DNA from: Sternotherus odoratus
Taxonomy: Eukaryota; Chordata; Testudines; Kinosternidae
DNA length: 64,000 nucleotides
Assembly (NCBI GenBank): GCA_032164245.1
Contig: JAVMKO010000010.1
Span: forward strand, 46,584,848-46,648,847
Reading direction: 5' to 3'
Shown here: positions 35,086 to 50,000 of the stretch, piece after piece
How positions within the stretch are numbered: the first letter of the stretch is position 1
Layout of the letters: each line of letters begins with the position of its first letter
Notes under the pieces: generated by a model
What the model saw: the letters and a program-made list of their open reading frames with translations, nothing else
What the model was told of the DNA's origin: nothing
The model's database searches: none
Translations under genes and position numbers: made by a program

Positions 35086-38000
35086 TCATGTGCTCGTTAT
35101 CTCCCACACCAGGATTTCATTGTAGGAAGCTGTGAAGAGGCGTTTGCCGGAAGGGGTGAATCTGCAGAGGTGAACAGAGTCATCGTGCCCCACAAAGTCT
35201 TGTTCTGTTCTCGTCGTGCAGTCAATCAGCCTCAGTACACGCTCTGTGGAGAAAAAACAGCCACATACCAGACGCAGAAACTGACCCACTCCCTTTGCCA
35301 CATAGAAAAGCCAGCACTTCTGGGATGCTACTTGGTATATCAGAGTCCCCTTGCAGCCTTCTCCACTTTTAGAAGTAAAGTGCATTCTGTTTTGTGAAGG
35401 GCATGACAGCAATGGAGATCAAATATCTCTATCCACCGAACAGACACAGAAGTGGGACAACCCGTCTTACAATGATCCCCTGCTTCTGGTCATGTCTTGT
35501 CTAGCTCTCATTCCATAGCTCTGCACTAGAAACAGCAATGCTGGTGGGATGGGGGAACCAACAGGATTAAGAGTTGAAGGCAGTTTCTTTGTGCTTGAGG
35601 CCCTCTGATAAAGCAGAAGCTCTCACCCTTGTCTGTTTAATTCTGTTAAGTTGTTTACTGATAATTACCATCTTGCCCTGAGTTTGTAGGGAAACCTTCC
35701 CCCACACACTGAAACTGCTCCTTGATTAGCTGAAAGATGTGGAAGGGTTTCTAACCCAAGCAAGCAGGCAATTAGTGGCTGGTAATCAGTATGAGGGGGT
35801 GTGACAATAGCAGTGCCATGCTGTGTGTCAGACTGTCAGGCCACAGAACATACACTGAGGAACATGCACTTAAAGATACTGCATCATTTAGAGCTTTCCT
35901 GGCAAACTTATAGATGAGGAGACAATTTAATGAAGTGTTCTCAAAGAGGAGGAGGACGTAACTGCATACATTTTAAAGCCAGAAGGGACCAATATGCTTA
36001 TCTAGCCCAACTTCCTGCATAATACGGGGCAGTAAACCTCAGCCAGTGATTCCTGCATCTAGCTCATAACTTCTGTATGAGCCTGAGCAGCAGTTCTCAG
36101 TCTGTGGGTCGGGACCCCAAAGTGGGGTGCGGCCTCATTTTAATGGGGTTGCCAGGACTGGCTTAGACTTGCTGGAGCCCAGGGCTGAAGCCCGAGCACC
36201 ACGACCCGGAGCCGAAGCCGAAGCCTGAGGGCTTCAGCCCTGAGCATCAGGGCTTAGGTTACAGGCCCCCTGGCTGGAGATGCAGCGCTTTGGCTTTGGG
36301 TGGTAGGGCTTGTGCTCCCACACCTGGGGTCATGTCGTAATTTTTGTTCTCAGAAGGGGGTTGCAGTGCAATGAAGTTTGAGAACCTGAGCATCTGGCAT
36401 CTGTTTCACAAAGACACCCAGTCGTGACTTAGAGAGATGGAGAATCCACCACATCCCTCGGTAAGTTGTTCCAGTGGTTAAATACCTGCCCCCAAAACAA
36501 AACTGGGCCTTATTTTTAGTCTGAATTTGTCTAACTTCAGCTTTCAAACACGGGATCTCATGCCTTTTTCTGCTAGATTAAAGTACATCCTGCTCATGGA
36601 GATGGAGGAAACTCCCTGAATCCCACAGGCAGTACCTGCACATAAAGAAGGGTTTTTTGGGGGGTTGCTAACAAAGAAAAAATACTTGGCTGTTCATGCA
36701 GAGACGGGGAATGGGAGACACCCCTGGAATCCCTGGTGAACTGCTGTTCCTAGTGCAGCCACCGCTAGCAGCATGCCAGGAACGAGGGGATCCATGTGTG
36801 GCAGTGTTTGACTTGAGCATGTCCTCTGGACACTTACCATTGAAGCCCACAGCCAGGAAGTGTGTTGCTGGAGACAGGCTCAGCGACGTGGCAAAGTGTG
36901 ACAAGGGGATCTTCTCAACTACCTGCATGAAAGCAAGAGAGACATTGACACCAGCTCCCCGAAATGAATGTGCCGCAGAATAGAGCCGTTAACTGACACT
37001 CTGCTGGCGGCCAGCTGACAGACGGTCACCAGCACTGACAGCTGCACAGCCCCTCTGAGCTCAGGAAGTGGCCAAGCTCTTCATTTCCAGAGCAGTCTTA
37101 AGAGTTTCAAGCTTGTCTCTTTCACCAGCAGAAACTGGTCCAATAAAAGATGTTACCTCTGAGAATACGAATGTTCATGAGAGCAAAAAACAGAGCAATG
37201 GCAGCAGTCAGGTGCTTTGCAAGCTTGACGCATTCAGCTCTATCTTGAGCCTCGGCACCCCCGGCTATTCACTGGTGACCCATGTCAGATTTAAAGAGGT
37301 TTGTGGGAGGGAAAAGCTGTACCATTAACCGTCTGTTAGGCTGAATCTATCACCCCCAACCCCACCACACACATGTACTGTGTTTCATTCTATTTCAGCT
37401 GCTTGGCTGCTGGCCCACATCAGTTACCCTGGGTGCTGCTCTGTATATCAGGGTGCCACAGAGAATACTGACACTTCCAGCATCATGGCTATCTTTCGCT
37501 GCAGCATTCCCATGCCGCATCTGTTTGGCCTTTGGGTTTCCAAAGCCATGGCAGAGGAGCGCCACATTATCCTCTGTATGATTTTTGTTGTGTGTCACTC
37601 GCCATGAGCGAAAGCTGGACTCAGTGACCAGGGTTTTCCAATATCAGCACAGAGGAGTTTGTAACAATTTGTAACTCCTCGTGAACTTGCCCCATTGAGG
37701 ATGGCAGGTTGGAGAGCGAAGACACAGTGTACCTGTTTCTGGCGTAAGCTGTAAAAGAGGATCTCCTTTTGCATCCCAAAGCCTACATACACCAAAGTAC
37801 CATTGTCCCAGGGACAGAAAGCCGCCAGGCTAGGAGGGAGACTGCTAGGGGCCTAGGAAGGGAAACAAAAAAGGAGCAGAATTAGCGCTAACTTCTCCCT
37901 ACTTATTTCAGCAAGGCCAGGCATGCTGGGGAAAAGAAAAGAGAGTGGTTAGGTATGTCAGCATTTCCTCTTCAGATCTGTCAGCAGCAGAAGCTTGTGA

Positions 38001-41000
38001 TCCCTGCACTGTGCAGTTAATGTTGTGGAGGAACTTTCCCCGGTTCTTATGCTGCACTCCAACACAGATGTGCTCACTGCTAACGAATGAAGAACAAATG
38101 TAGATCGACCTGACACGTAGCATAGTCTCCGCTGTATGCTGTGTAGGATCATATGACATAAGCAGGATTTAACATACTAAATACCACCCAGCATCGTTTA
38201 CACTGCTAGGAGCAAATTTTGGAGTAAGTCATGGATGGGGATGGGGTTGTTAATTTCTCAGGGAGTGAAAATAGTTTCAAAAAACCAAATCCCTGGTACT
38301 GGATGCCAATCCAGTTGAATCAATAAAACTCATTTCAATTCTTTGTGGACAGCCCATTGCCTGCACAGTGAGTGAGACTACCTCTATTTGAGGATAAATA
38401 GAAAAAACTTCAAATGGCGTCACGGACTTACTGCTGAATCTGCCAATGCAGTATCCAAGACTGATTAAGCTTAAGGGTGATAATCTGATGAGCTGCTGCT
38501 TCACATCAGAAGAGTTACCTACCACTTACATTCTGACAAATACCATTCCATTTCCTGTGCTGTAAGGATCCTCCTCTTCCCCCAAACTCACTTCTTTCCC
38601 AAAGCCTTCTTACACTGTCTCATGTCTCAACTGTTGTCCTAGATCTTGTATCTAATTTGGGGCAGAAGTTCTGGCCAGGGACCCTGCCTAAGTGTTCTGT
38701 GAAGTGCCATACGCTTAGGATGTTCCGTGCACAAGGCAGAATTGGAATGGACATATCAGGGCTACAGTAAACTATGTAACTATGAGCCTACTAAATCAGA
38801 ACATTAATGCTATTTCTGAGCAGCCTAGTTCTCTCTTTCTACACCAACCCTGCTGACTCCTGGTTCATATACTCAGAAAAATCCTGTCCCTGTGTTTTGT
38901 ATAGCACAGAGGTACCAACTATTTGCAAATTTAATTTTTTGACTTGAAATGCTTACAAAGCAAATACCCTCTCAGGAATTATGCAGTGGTAGATTTACAT
39001 TGCAAATCTCCATCTTAAAGAAAGATTCAAAACCACACACTGTTCTGTTTCTATACACACAACTCAGTTGTTAACAGTTCCTACACAAGCAGATATAAGT
39101 AATAGTGCACGTGTGGAGGAGGGATCTGCTCTACTCCTGGCTTTGGCTGTAATGCTGAATGTACATATTATATGGTCAGTAAGGTTTAATCTTACCTCTG
39201 GGCTTGCAGGAGCTGGGAAGCTTAGCCAATCAATGAGCTCACATTTATCCTTCAGCCAGGCAGAGACCCAGACACTGACACGTCGATCTGAACTTGCAGC
39301 CAACCAGAGCTCACCACCTTCAACACCAAAGTCGTGGTACTACAGAATATAAAAGCACAGTTACGGTTGTACTGACATAAAGCAATAACACAGCAGAGCT
39401 TTCAAATAAAGCTGAACACTAATAGACTATCATAGGGCACAAGTTTATCTGTCCTAAAATCTTAGAGAGCGGGAGATTAATAACCAAGTCTGTTTTATCA
39501 CAAGTGAAACAGGCTTGGTGCCTCAGACTGGCATTCAGTAGATGTCCGTACACATCAAAATGACACAGTTGTTTGTGGCATAATTTCTTCTAAGATCAGG
39601 GTTGAAAGAACAGGGTTGCTTCAAATTATTTATTGGCAAAGTATTTGGCAAGAGATTGTAGCATCTAACTTCACTGTGCTGGCTCTAGCCAGCGCTATCA
39701 GGGTCTCCTTTATATAAAAGTACCAAATTCCCTCTCCCACTCCATCGGCACAGTTAGTGGTGGATATTTCCTGGTCTTGCAGCAGAACTCCTCTGAGTTC
39801 TTTGGAGCTCCAAGTGCTACTTTTGGTAGCAAGGGAACAGCAGCAGGTGATTAGACATTCAGCTCCCCTTGGTGATGGGAAGCTGAAGCACTCTGCGTGC
39901 ATCAAACTACTACAGCACCCTATCATACTTGACTTTACTCTACTGAAGATACTCCTAAACAAACCAAACAAGATTTTGTGAAGGTGGCACAGGCTAGAGA
40001 AGGAAATTGTGTAGAGGGAGAGTAAACGAAGCAGTATCTGTCCCCATGCCTGCAGCTTTCTATGGCTGTGGAGTAACAGTACAATGGACACTGTGCTCTA
40101 GCGTAAGAGTGCTACAGCAGCTGGTCTCAGGCCTCACCTGTTTCCTTGTGCACTGGATGACAGTGATGGGGGATCCTTTGTGGTCAATGAGCACACGAAT
40201 GGTCATTCCAGTTCGAGGGCTGCTGACAGCTATTAGCCCATCCTTGCCTCCAGACAAGATGATTTCTCCTGCAGATAAGGGAGAGGAGAGAGCTAATCAA
40301 CTTCCTGCAGACAGAGAAAAGGCCATACGGGGATGCCTGCAGGAATGCCTGACTCAAGCTTTCCGAGCACATGCTGGAGCTGGAACAATCTGGTCCTGGG
40401 GGTGAGAGGTGAGATGAGAAGACACAGGAACATTTACTTCGGTTTAAAACACTGCTTCAGGGAAACAGTTGACATGAGTTTTGAGCAGAAGAAAGCTTCA
40501 TTATGTGCCAAGTTCCTGAGCTTTACCAAAGCTACTGTACCATGGCATGGTGTCGGACATATAGCTGGTGTGAACTGGCATAGTTTCGTTGATTTAAATT
40601 CTCCATCTTGGGACCTTGGGAAGGTCACCAGTATTTGGTGTGGCTGGAGATTAGAGCTGTCTCCTCCAAGCACAGAGAACTGGAGCTGCAAGGCCAAACT
40701 ATACTCCTTGAAACAGTACCAATGGATTGGTTATGGAAAGCAGCATGTGATCTCACCATCTGCAGAGTAGGCAATTGCAGTCAGTGCAATAGAGTGTGGG
40801 TGCATTTTCAGTTCCATCTCTGTCCTTGAAATGCTGAACACACGGATGGTACCATCGCTGTAGCCTGCCACAACATGCTGACCCTCAGCCCCACCGCGGG
40901 AGATGGGGATAGGGCTCCAAGCCAGACATTGGCAGCTCTGCAAAGGAACAAGTTTAGAGATATGGGAAGAAGGAGCAATATGTTCCAAGGAGACGCATGT

Positions 41001-44000
41001 AGATTACTTCTCCACTCCCACACAGTGAAGACATGAGAATGTTGCTCATCTACATAGATTTCATACCTAAAACCTTCTGTTACAAACATTTCTTCCAGCT
41101 GTACTTTATTCAGTGAGGACAAAGATATCCCATCCACAACAAGCAGTGGCTGCTATCAAGACAACATAGGGCATTAACACACTCTAAATGATTACCTGAT
41201 TCAGCACTTGAAATTGTACCACCAGCTCCATGCTGGCCAGAGACCAAACCCTCACACTGCCGTCCTCCCCACACGTGGCACAGTGAGACTCACCAGGGCT
41301 GAAGGTCACTTCATTCACCTGCAGCAACAAAGGGGATTGACACTCCACAAATCCCAACGCAAGTTGCACATCTGCCCCTATTCCTTACACATAGCTTCTC
41401 CTGCCCCCACCAAGTTCTCCTCTGGTAGGAGACAAGAAAGGAAAGAAAGATTTTTTTAAAGGATGCCAGGGGGTGGTGGTAATTAAAATTAGTGAGGGAT
41501 AGAATGGAAATTTAGAACCATAATTGCAAAGTTCTGATTGGTTGCTCCATAATGAAGGTCTCCGAAGGGAAGTCTCCATTTCCCATTATCAATCTAGTTA
41601 CCCTCTCTTCCAGCCCTTTTTAGTAGCATAAATGTAGTGCAATGTAGCATCAGGACTGACACCCTTCAGACACACTTTCCAGTATTCTGGACGGGACACC
41701 ACTTTATCCATTTGAGAAGTCTAGCTAATAAGTAACACTGCACTTCTAGAGTGCCTTTCATTCAAGGTCCCAATGTTCTACATAAATTAAGCCCCAATGG
41801 TTCTGAGAGATGCCTCAGGATTTCCTCCTTTTACTACAAGAGATATACACAGAGCAGTTAACTGACTTGACCAAGGCCATACAGCAGGAGTGGACAAACG
41901 TTTTGGCCCGAGGGCCACATCAGGGTTGCAAAATTGTATGGAGGGCCAGGTAGGGAAGGCTGTGCCTCCTAAAAGAGCCTGGCCCCGCCTCCTATTCGAC
42001 CCCTACCCACTTCCTGCCCCCCTCAGAATCCCAAACTCATCCAACCCCTCCTGTTCCTTGTCCCCGGATGTGGCCCACAGGCTGTAGTTTTCCCATCCCT
42101 GCCATACGGGATGTCTGTGACAAAACACAAAAGAGAACTCAGATTTCCTGGCTTTCAAGTCCTCTGCTTTAGCCACAAGTCCATCTTTCTCTCTTAGAGG
42201 AGATAATATTACCTAGCTCTTCTATAGCACTTTTCATTCAGAGATCTCACAGTACTTTACGAAGCAGGTCAGTATCATAATGCCCATTTTATAGATGGGA
42301 AAAATGAGGTACAGAAGTGAAGTGACTTGCTCAGACCAGTGGCAGAATCTGGAATAGTCAGAAGTCACCGTGCAGTGCTGTATTCACTAGGCCACGGATT
42401 GCGGCTTTCAACAGTGCCATATCAGTATTAGTCAAGGCTCCAGCAGTGTGATCTCTCTCAGTAGGGCCTATCCAGCCCTTCTGCACTGTGAGCATCCTCA
42501 AAGTGCATAGCACCTCAGGCTCAAGTGGCGTTTGGAACACGTGCTTCCTTACAGCACAGGAACCCCCCTTCCAATCTCTCTCACCTTGTTCTTATGTCCG
42601 CTGATGAGTCGGATGCTGGTGCTTTCTGCCCAGTTTATGTACCACAGTGTTCCTGCAGTGGTGCCCACGATTCCCATATCCAGAGAGTCATCAAAGGTTC
42701 CCCCAACTATTGTCCCATCCAGGGTCATCTCGTGTTCCAAAAGGACTGAGCTAGACCTGAGGGAAAGTGGAGTCCAGAGTGGAATATACAAAATAACTAG
42801 CTACATCACTAAGCTGGTAGAAGACAACCATTACCCCACCTTCATGGGAAAACTGTCTGGGACTGCTGTAAGGACAACATGGTTATCTTTAACTACATAG
42901 AGACTACAGTGATGGGCTCATTAGAACTGCAGCTAGTGACTACCTTTAACCATACAGCGTAACCATCTTTCTGAGGGAAATAGGAAAGAAGCTCTAAAAG
43001 GATTATTTGATCATCCACTGTGCCCCCTTAATTTGATCCAATATATTTCACAGGTTAAAAAAAACGTTAGAAAAAGAGAAAAGTCGACAGGTACAAAGAT
43101 ATTTATCAAATACTTGTGCTGTAAAAGGCTTAACTGTCTAAATGGTCTAGTTTAACAAGACAACTAAGGCCAACCTGGCTTTCCAACAAGCCAAAAGCAC
43201 ATGTAAGAGTTCTGAATTGTAGAGCAGACACATTAGCTCAGTATTGCCTTTGTTCAACGTAACATGTAAGTGGAAGAGTAAAATAAGCAGCTTTATGTAA
43301 GGCTGGGACAAATGACTACATAGCAAAAGACTGACTGAATAGCAGGTTTCCTGTAGTGAGCTGGCATCATTCTGCAGGAATTACAAATCTTGACAGGAAA
43401 TCTGGGGAAAGGAATTCAGGGAAGATTTTCTTCTCCTTGGAATTTCAGAGTTAGTGGGGCATCAAAGCTTGGCTCAGCTGAGGGATACACATTAGCAGTT
43501 CACAGTGCATTCAAAGACCACACTTAACTTGAACAAAATATAGCATATTGCAAGCTGAGCTTGCCTTTAGGATGCTTTGATACCATGGTGACAGGGTGCC
43601 TTATAAAAACTTAAGACAAAGACAGAAGTACATCCCAAGGAGACCAGAGGGCTGCTCAGATCAGGATGGCGTATTGCATGCTAAGATCTGTAGTCTCCCA
43701 GGCTGAACTCCAGTAGTAAAGATGATGGTGGCCCCACATTGTGCTGGGATAGACTATGCTGAAAAGAGAGGGAGTCACAGTTGTTAAAGGGGCAGGAAGG
43801 GATGCAATTTTCCAATACAGAATAAGCAAATTCAATTCTCTTTCCTGTTAAAAGAGGTTTTACAAATCACCAAGACAGAGATCACATGAGGTAAACCCAA
43901 ACATTTTTAGCACCAAGAATGTCTAGTGACATGATCAGTAAGGAGATGGAACATTCTTTTAGCCTGACCAGGATTAAATACCTATCTGGAGATGCTAAAA

Positions 44001-47000
44001 TACACCAATGAAGAAAATGCAATTTGTGTCTGGTTCAAAAAAATTGATACTTGGGCTTGTTGCAGACATACACAAAGAGAATTGTAGGTGTTCTAAACCC
44101 CAACGCCTTCGGAAAAGGATAAGAAAGGAACAGCCAGAAACTTCCATCTTGAATTCCAAGAGAATCCAGACCCAATGAACCAAGAGTCATAGGAATTAGA
44201 GGAGGAGCTAAGAATTAAAGGACAAGGGAAACAATTGCATAGGCTAGTCAAAATCCTACCTCTGCCAGTGAAAAGATACCACCTGTGTCCAGGGAGTACA
44301 AGAGGAAGGAGAAGGTATGTCCAGAGCGTGGCCTGAGTAACTGTATCTCAGCACAAACTTCTCTTTTCAGGTTTGTGCAAACATGAGTTAGACACTGCAT
44401 ACAAAAGCCACCTCACCTGGCATCAGAACCTTTCAGTCTCAGCTCCTGCACCACTGCCACCGACCACAGTCGAATTCTCTTGGTGTTGCTGCCACTGACC
44501 AGCCTGTTGCCACAACACAGAAGCACACCTAGGACGGTAGAAAGGAAATGCTTAATGCAACATTAATACTCACACTTGTTGATCATTCTAAAGGGATTGA
44601 TAGACTCTACCAACTAAGTTTGCTGGTAAATGTTTGGGAGGAGGAGGAATGGCTATGCCAGCAGAGGTCTGAACCCCAGGCTTCATTTGCTATCCAGAGG
44701 CTGAACCCAGGCCTCTTAGCAATTGCACAGGGAGTATGCATGCGTACTCGCACAAGGTATCGCATGAATCTAGCTCCAATCAATTCTAGCATCTGCCAAT
44801 GACTCGGCATTGAGCACTGAGAAACAGCTTGAATCAGGGCACAGCAGGGCCAAGATTCTTCTTTCCTCTCAAGTCTCTGTGGAATTTAAGAACGCAATCC
44901 CGTCAGAAGCCAGCAGCATCTGTACGTACCAATCTCACCCTCATCAGCCTCCCAAGTCATGAAACAGCGATTGGTCTGTGTATCCCACACGCAGATCTGT
45001 CCTGTGTTGGTCCCACTATAAAGAAGGTGGTTGGTGCTGTAGCAGAGAGATGTCAGTTCCACCAGTCCTACCATATCAGGGATGGCAGCTCTATGAACCT
45101 GCCACATAACAAAAAGAAGCACGGTCAGAGAGATCATGATAGTTTATTTTTAAAAACCACCCCCAAATTATGTTAATTCACCCAATACTTTAGCATTAAC
45201 TGAAAACCAGTCACCACCAGTAGGTGTTGAATCACTGAGGCTATGTGTACACTACCACGGTAAGTCCACCTAAGTTACGCAACTCCAGCTACATGAAAAA
45301 CATAGTTGGAGTCAACATAGCTTAGGTCAACCTACTGCGGTGTCCACACCGTGGTGGATCAACAGGAGACACTCTCCCGTCGACTTACATTACTCTTCTC
45401 ATTCTGGATGGAGTACCGGGGTCAACTGGAGAGTGCTCTGCCATCGATTTAGTGGGTCTTCACTAGACCCGTTAAACTGACCCCAGTGCCTCACTCGCTG
45501 GAGCCTTGATCCCATGGTAGTGTAGACATAGCCTATGAGAAACCAATAGCCCCCCACCCACTGGCACAGACTACTAATGGCAGAGCCTTTCATATCTATT
45601 ACTACGGGGGCTTTAAAAGAAAACAAGGCAGAGTCTGACAAATAGAAAGGAGAATTTCAGATGTTCAATCTGCAAACAACTAGAAGATAATAAGGTGATA
45701 AATTATAGTCAGCATGGATTTGTCAAGAACAAATCATGTCAAATCAACCTAATAGCTTTCTTTGACACGGTAACAAGCCTTGTGGTTGGAAGGAAGCAGC
45801 AGATGAGGTATATTTTGACTTTAGTAAGGCTTCTGATACTTTCTGGAATGACCCTCTCATAAATAAACTAGGGAAATACAAATCTAGATGGAGCTACTAT
45901 AAGGTGGGGGCATAACTGGCTGGGAGTAATAGTTATCAGTGGTTCACAGTCAAAACTGAGGTCCTGCAGGGATCAGTTCTGGGTCCAGTTCTATTAAATC
46001 ATTGATGGAAATATTTAGATAATGGCATACAGAGTACACTTATAAAGTTTGCGAACGATACCAAGCTGGGAGGGGTTACAAGTGCTTTGGAGGATAAGAG
46101 TAAAATTCAAAATCATCTGGACAAAAACTAGAGAAATGGTCTGAAGTAAACAGGATGAAATTCAATAAGGATAAATGCAAAGTACTCCACTTAGGAAGGA
46201 ACAATCAGGGGCACACATACAAAATGTCAAGTATCAGAGGGGTAGCCGTGTTAGTCTGGATCTGCAAAAGTGACAAAGGGTCCTGTGGCACCTTATAGAC
46301 TAACAGACGTATTGAAGCATAAGCTTTCGTGGGTGAATACCCACTACAGATGCATCTGATGAAGCGGGTATTGACCCACAAAAGCTTATGCTCCAATACG
46401 TCTGTTAGTCTATAAGGTACCACAGGACTCTTTGTCGAAAATGGAAAATGATTACCTAGGAAGGAGTACTGCAGAAAGGGATCTGGGGGTTATAGTGGAT
46501 CACAACCTAAATATGAGTCAACAGAGTAACACTTGCAAAAAAAAAGGAAACATAATTCTGGGATTTATTAGCAGGAGTGTTGTAAGCAAGACACTAGAAG
46601 TAATTCTTCCGCTCTACTCTGTGCTAATTAGGCCTCAACTGGACTATTGTGTCCTGCTCTGGGGATAGGACAAGAAGCAATGGGCTTAAACCGCGGAAAG
46701 AGAGTTTTAGGTTGGACATTAGGAAAAGCTTCCTAACTGTCAGGGTGGTTAAGCACTGGAATAAAATAGCCAAGGGAGGCGGTGGAATCTTCATCATTGG
46801 AGATTTTTAAGAGCAGGTTAGACAAACACCTGTGAGGGATGGTAGATAATACTTAGTCCTGCCATGAGTGCAAGGGACGGGACTACATGACCGTTCAAGG
46901 TCCTTCCAGTCCTACACTTCTATGATTCTATGTACCTTGAGGCTGATGTCAGCTCCCCGCCGCTCAATTAGCCAGAAAGTCACTGCTCCCCTGCCTACAC

Positions 47001-50000
47001 AGGCAAGTTCACCAGCAGAAAGAGGATTAAAGGCCACCTCATGAACTGGTTCTAAGAAATGGGTGGACGACATTAGATCATAAGTATGGGTATTCCACAG
47101 GGCGAGGATCCGGTCACTGTAGTCCCCTATATATGACATGAAAGACTGTAAGAACTTCAGGATATCACTTTAATTTCATATACATGTTGTATATTTCCAT
47201 ATTAAATAAATCCGAATTCCCCCCAGTTTAACATAGACACAATTTAAACTTCAACTATCTTTGCTTAAACATGTACTACCAGCTTCCCTTATATCAAGTC
47301 CTATACCAACCTAGTGATCGTACACAGAAGAGACACCAAAAATGACCCTATCACATTGCGTGTGCATTCTGTAGACATCCAGTAACCCAGAGGACCATGT
47401 AACAGCAACTTGACATCCTAACGCTATGCCCCAAGTGACCTCATTATACCTAAATACCCTGTGGATACCATACCCTCAGTGACCTCTTTACACCAGTGGC
47501 TGTCCTGGAGACATCCTACACAAGTTCACAGCTTACAGGTTCAGATGACTAACCTAGTGTAACAAGGAGCCTATCATCACGAGAGTATGCCATGGCCTGG
47601 ACTTGGGTCTCATGATGGAAAATAACTTTTTGGCAAGTCCCATCCTGTATGTTCCAGATGCGGATCTGACAGCGTGAATCTCCATTCCCCTGGCCAGAGG
47701 CAGAGGCGAGAACCTGGCAAAACAATCAAATATCACCATTGGAAACTCAATAAAAATGATATGGGTGTTCTAGGAGAGTCAACAAGCCCTATGTAGCCAT
47801 TAAACCAGAAGTGAACTCGTATAGTTGGCAAGAGGAAAGCTCTGCAGATTCATAAGGATGGAGGCACCTGGTGAAAAAACACACAAGAGAAGAGTGAAAG
47901 CTTCATACACACAGCATTAAGTGCCAGAGCTAGCTGCAGATGTGGCAGGAGGATTAGCACATGCATGCTTTAACTCCAAAAAACCAGAGTCTGTATGCAG
48001 TGTGCTAGAGAAGCAGCTCAGGCGGATGAGGAAACAGATACACATAGGAGCTCATTCAGCAAAGTCCATCCAGTCAAGGGCAAACAGTACATATAGCCAA
48101 ACCAAAGCTTTTCCAGGAAGATCGGAGACATTCATACCTGGGCATCATGGCTGACTGCTAAAGTAGAGATCTCCTCGGGGTGGCCAATCCAATGCTGCTG
48201 CGATCCTGAATGCAGATCTTCAACCACAATCACGCAGCCACAGGTATAGGCAAAAAAACCTAGGTGCAGTGTGAAGAAGAGGGACATGAGATCAGGAGAG
48301 GTCTGCACAGAGGCCTTCTGTACAGACCTTTACACTGCTGCATCTAATCTACACTGCATAATTACAGAAGTGAAAATAACTCTTCTGTCTAGAGTGCTTT
48401 AGAGTTAACTGGCTTTCCATTACAGGCCATAGGGTGTCCTTCCAATCAGGGAATGTGCAGAGGTAGAAATACCTGTTCTTCCAACTTTGATGAAGAAAAG
48501 CTCTTCTGCATCTTCAGTGCCATCTAACACCTCTGACATAAAGAGGTGAGAGGGCCTATAAAACAACAAGCTTTCTTCCCTACCACCATGTGAGCTGAAC
48601 ACTAGAGGCTGGAAACTACTTTGCTAATAGGATTCTCCAACTTGCCTGTATCAGCCAGCGCTTGCTGATATCACATAAAAAGGGTCCCTCACGGTACAAA
48701 ATAAACTCACTGCAGCAAAGTGAGGTCTCATGTGGATGGCAACAAGACTATTTAACTCAGTAGTTCTCAAACTTTTGTAACTGGTGATTCCTTCCACATA
48801 GCAAGCATTTGAATGCGACCATTCTCCCTCTTATACATTAAAAACACTTTTTTACATATTTACCACCATTATAAATGCTGGAGGCAAAGCGGATCTTGGG
48901 GTGTAGGCTGACAGCTTGTGACCCTCCCCCCCCATGTAATAACCTTGTGACCCCCTGAGGGGTCCCGACCCCCAGTTTGAGAACCCCGGATTTAACTCAT
49001 CTAACTCTGCAATGTTTGCACATTTAATGTGCCATTACAGAAATATTGGGATACACACACACACTTCCCTGAAGACGAGCCCTAGAGTACCTGTGTCTGG
49101 GTTCCAGACCATATTCCCCCTTCCATTCCCATTGTAGCCAATGACTGCCTTTAATTTCAGGCCCTCGTTACCAGCTGGAGGATACAAGACACTCTGCAAG
49201 AAAAACAGACACTGGTTCAAGACACACACACACACCATCAAACACATGCCCACCCACTTCTGTAATTATACATACAAAAAGTGAAACCCACACCAGCCAA
49301 ACTAGACATATACACTCTTCCAGATACATATATACACAAGCATCCTGTAATAGATTTGGGGAAACACTACCAAACACCCCACCTGGGGAGTAGGTGCTAG
49401 TCCTGCTGGGAAAGGGTTATATGGATTCTGTTCATTTATCCCACTTGGAGGTAAGGGAGGTGGGAGTATCTCTCTGAGGAACAGGGAATCTAGAGGGTGA
49501 GTGAGCAGCCCTGAGGGAGGAAGTCTAAGAGCTCCAAAACCAGGGAAGAAGGACGGAGCTGAAATTTATGTTCTCATTGATTGTTTGCTAATAAAGCTGA
49601 ATCCCTGGAAGGGGTAAGTTTGGACTTTCTAGACAGTGTGAACTGCGTTGGTACAGCAGACTGGGAAAAGTATCTGCTCTCAAACACATCTCTACAGACT
49701 CTCTGAAGCCCTCTAAGTACTTATCTTGCACTCTCAGTATCTTTTGAACAAAAATATACAGATCTGAACAGAAAAATAAGTGACCCCAAACCACTTATGG
49801 AAAGATAATAGTCAACTCATCTGTAGTCACAACACAAAGTGAGACTAGTGCTAAGGGTTTCTAAAACATGGGAGTGCATTTTACAAAATCCTGAGGTATA
49901 AAGAAGGAAGCTACATTAGGAAAGAACCAAACCAAAACCAACCTTTCCTGCTCTTTACCTGGCCAGACTCAGCACTGGGGCAATTCTTACCTTGGGGATC

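Noticed and set aside
46205..46423. 72-codon open frame on the - strand
   Set aside because: It is the translation of the fold-back repeat, a sequence that often yields spurious predicted proteins in turtle genomes.
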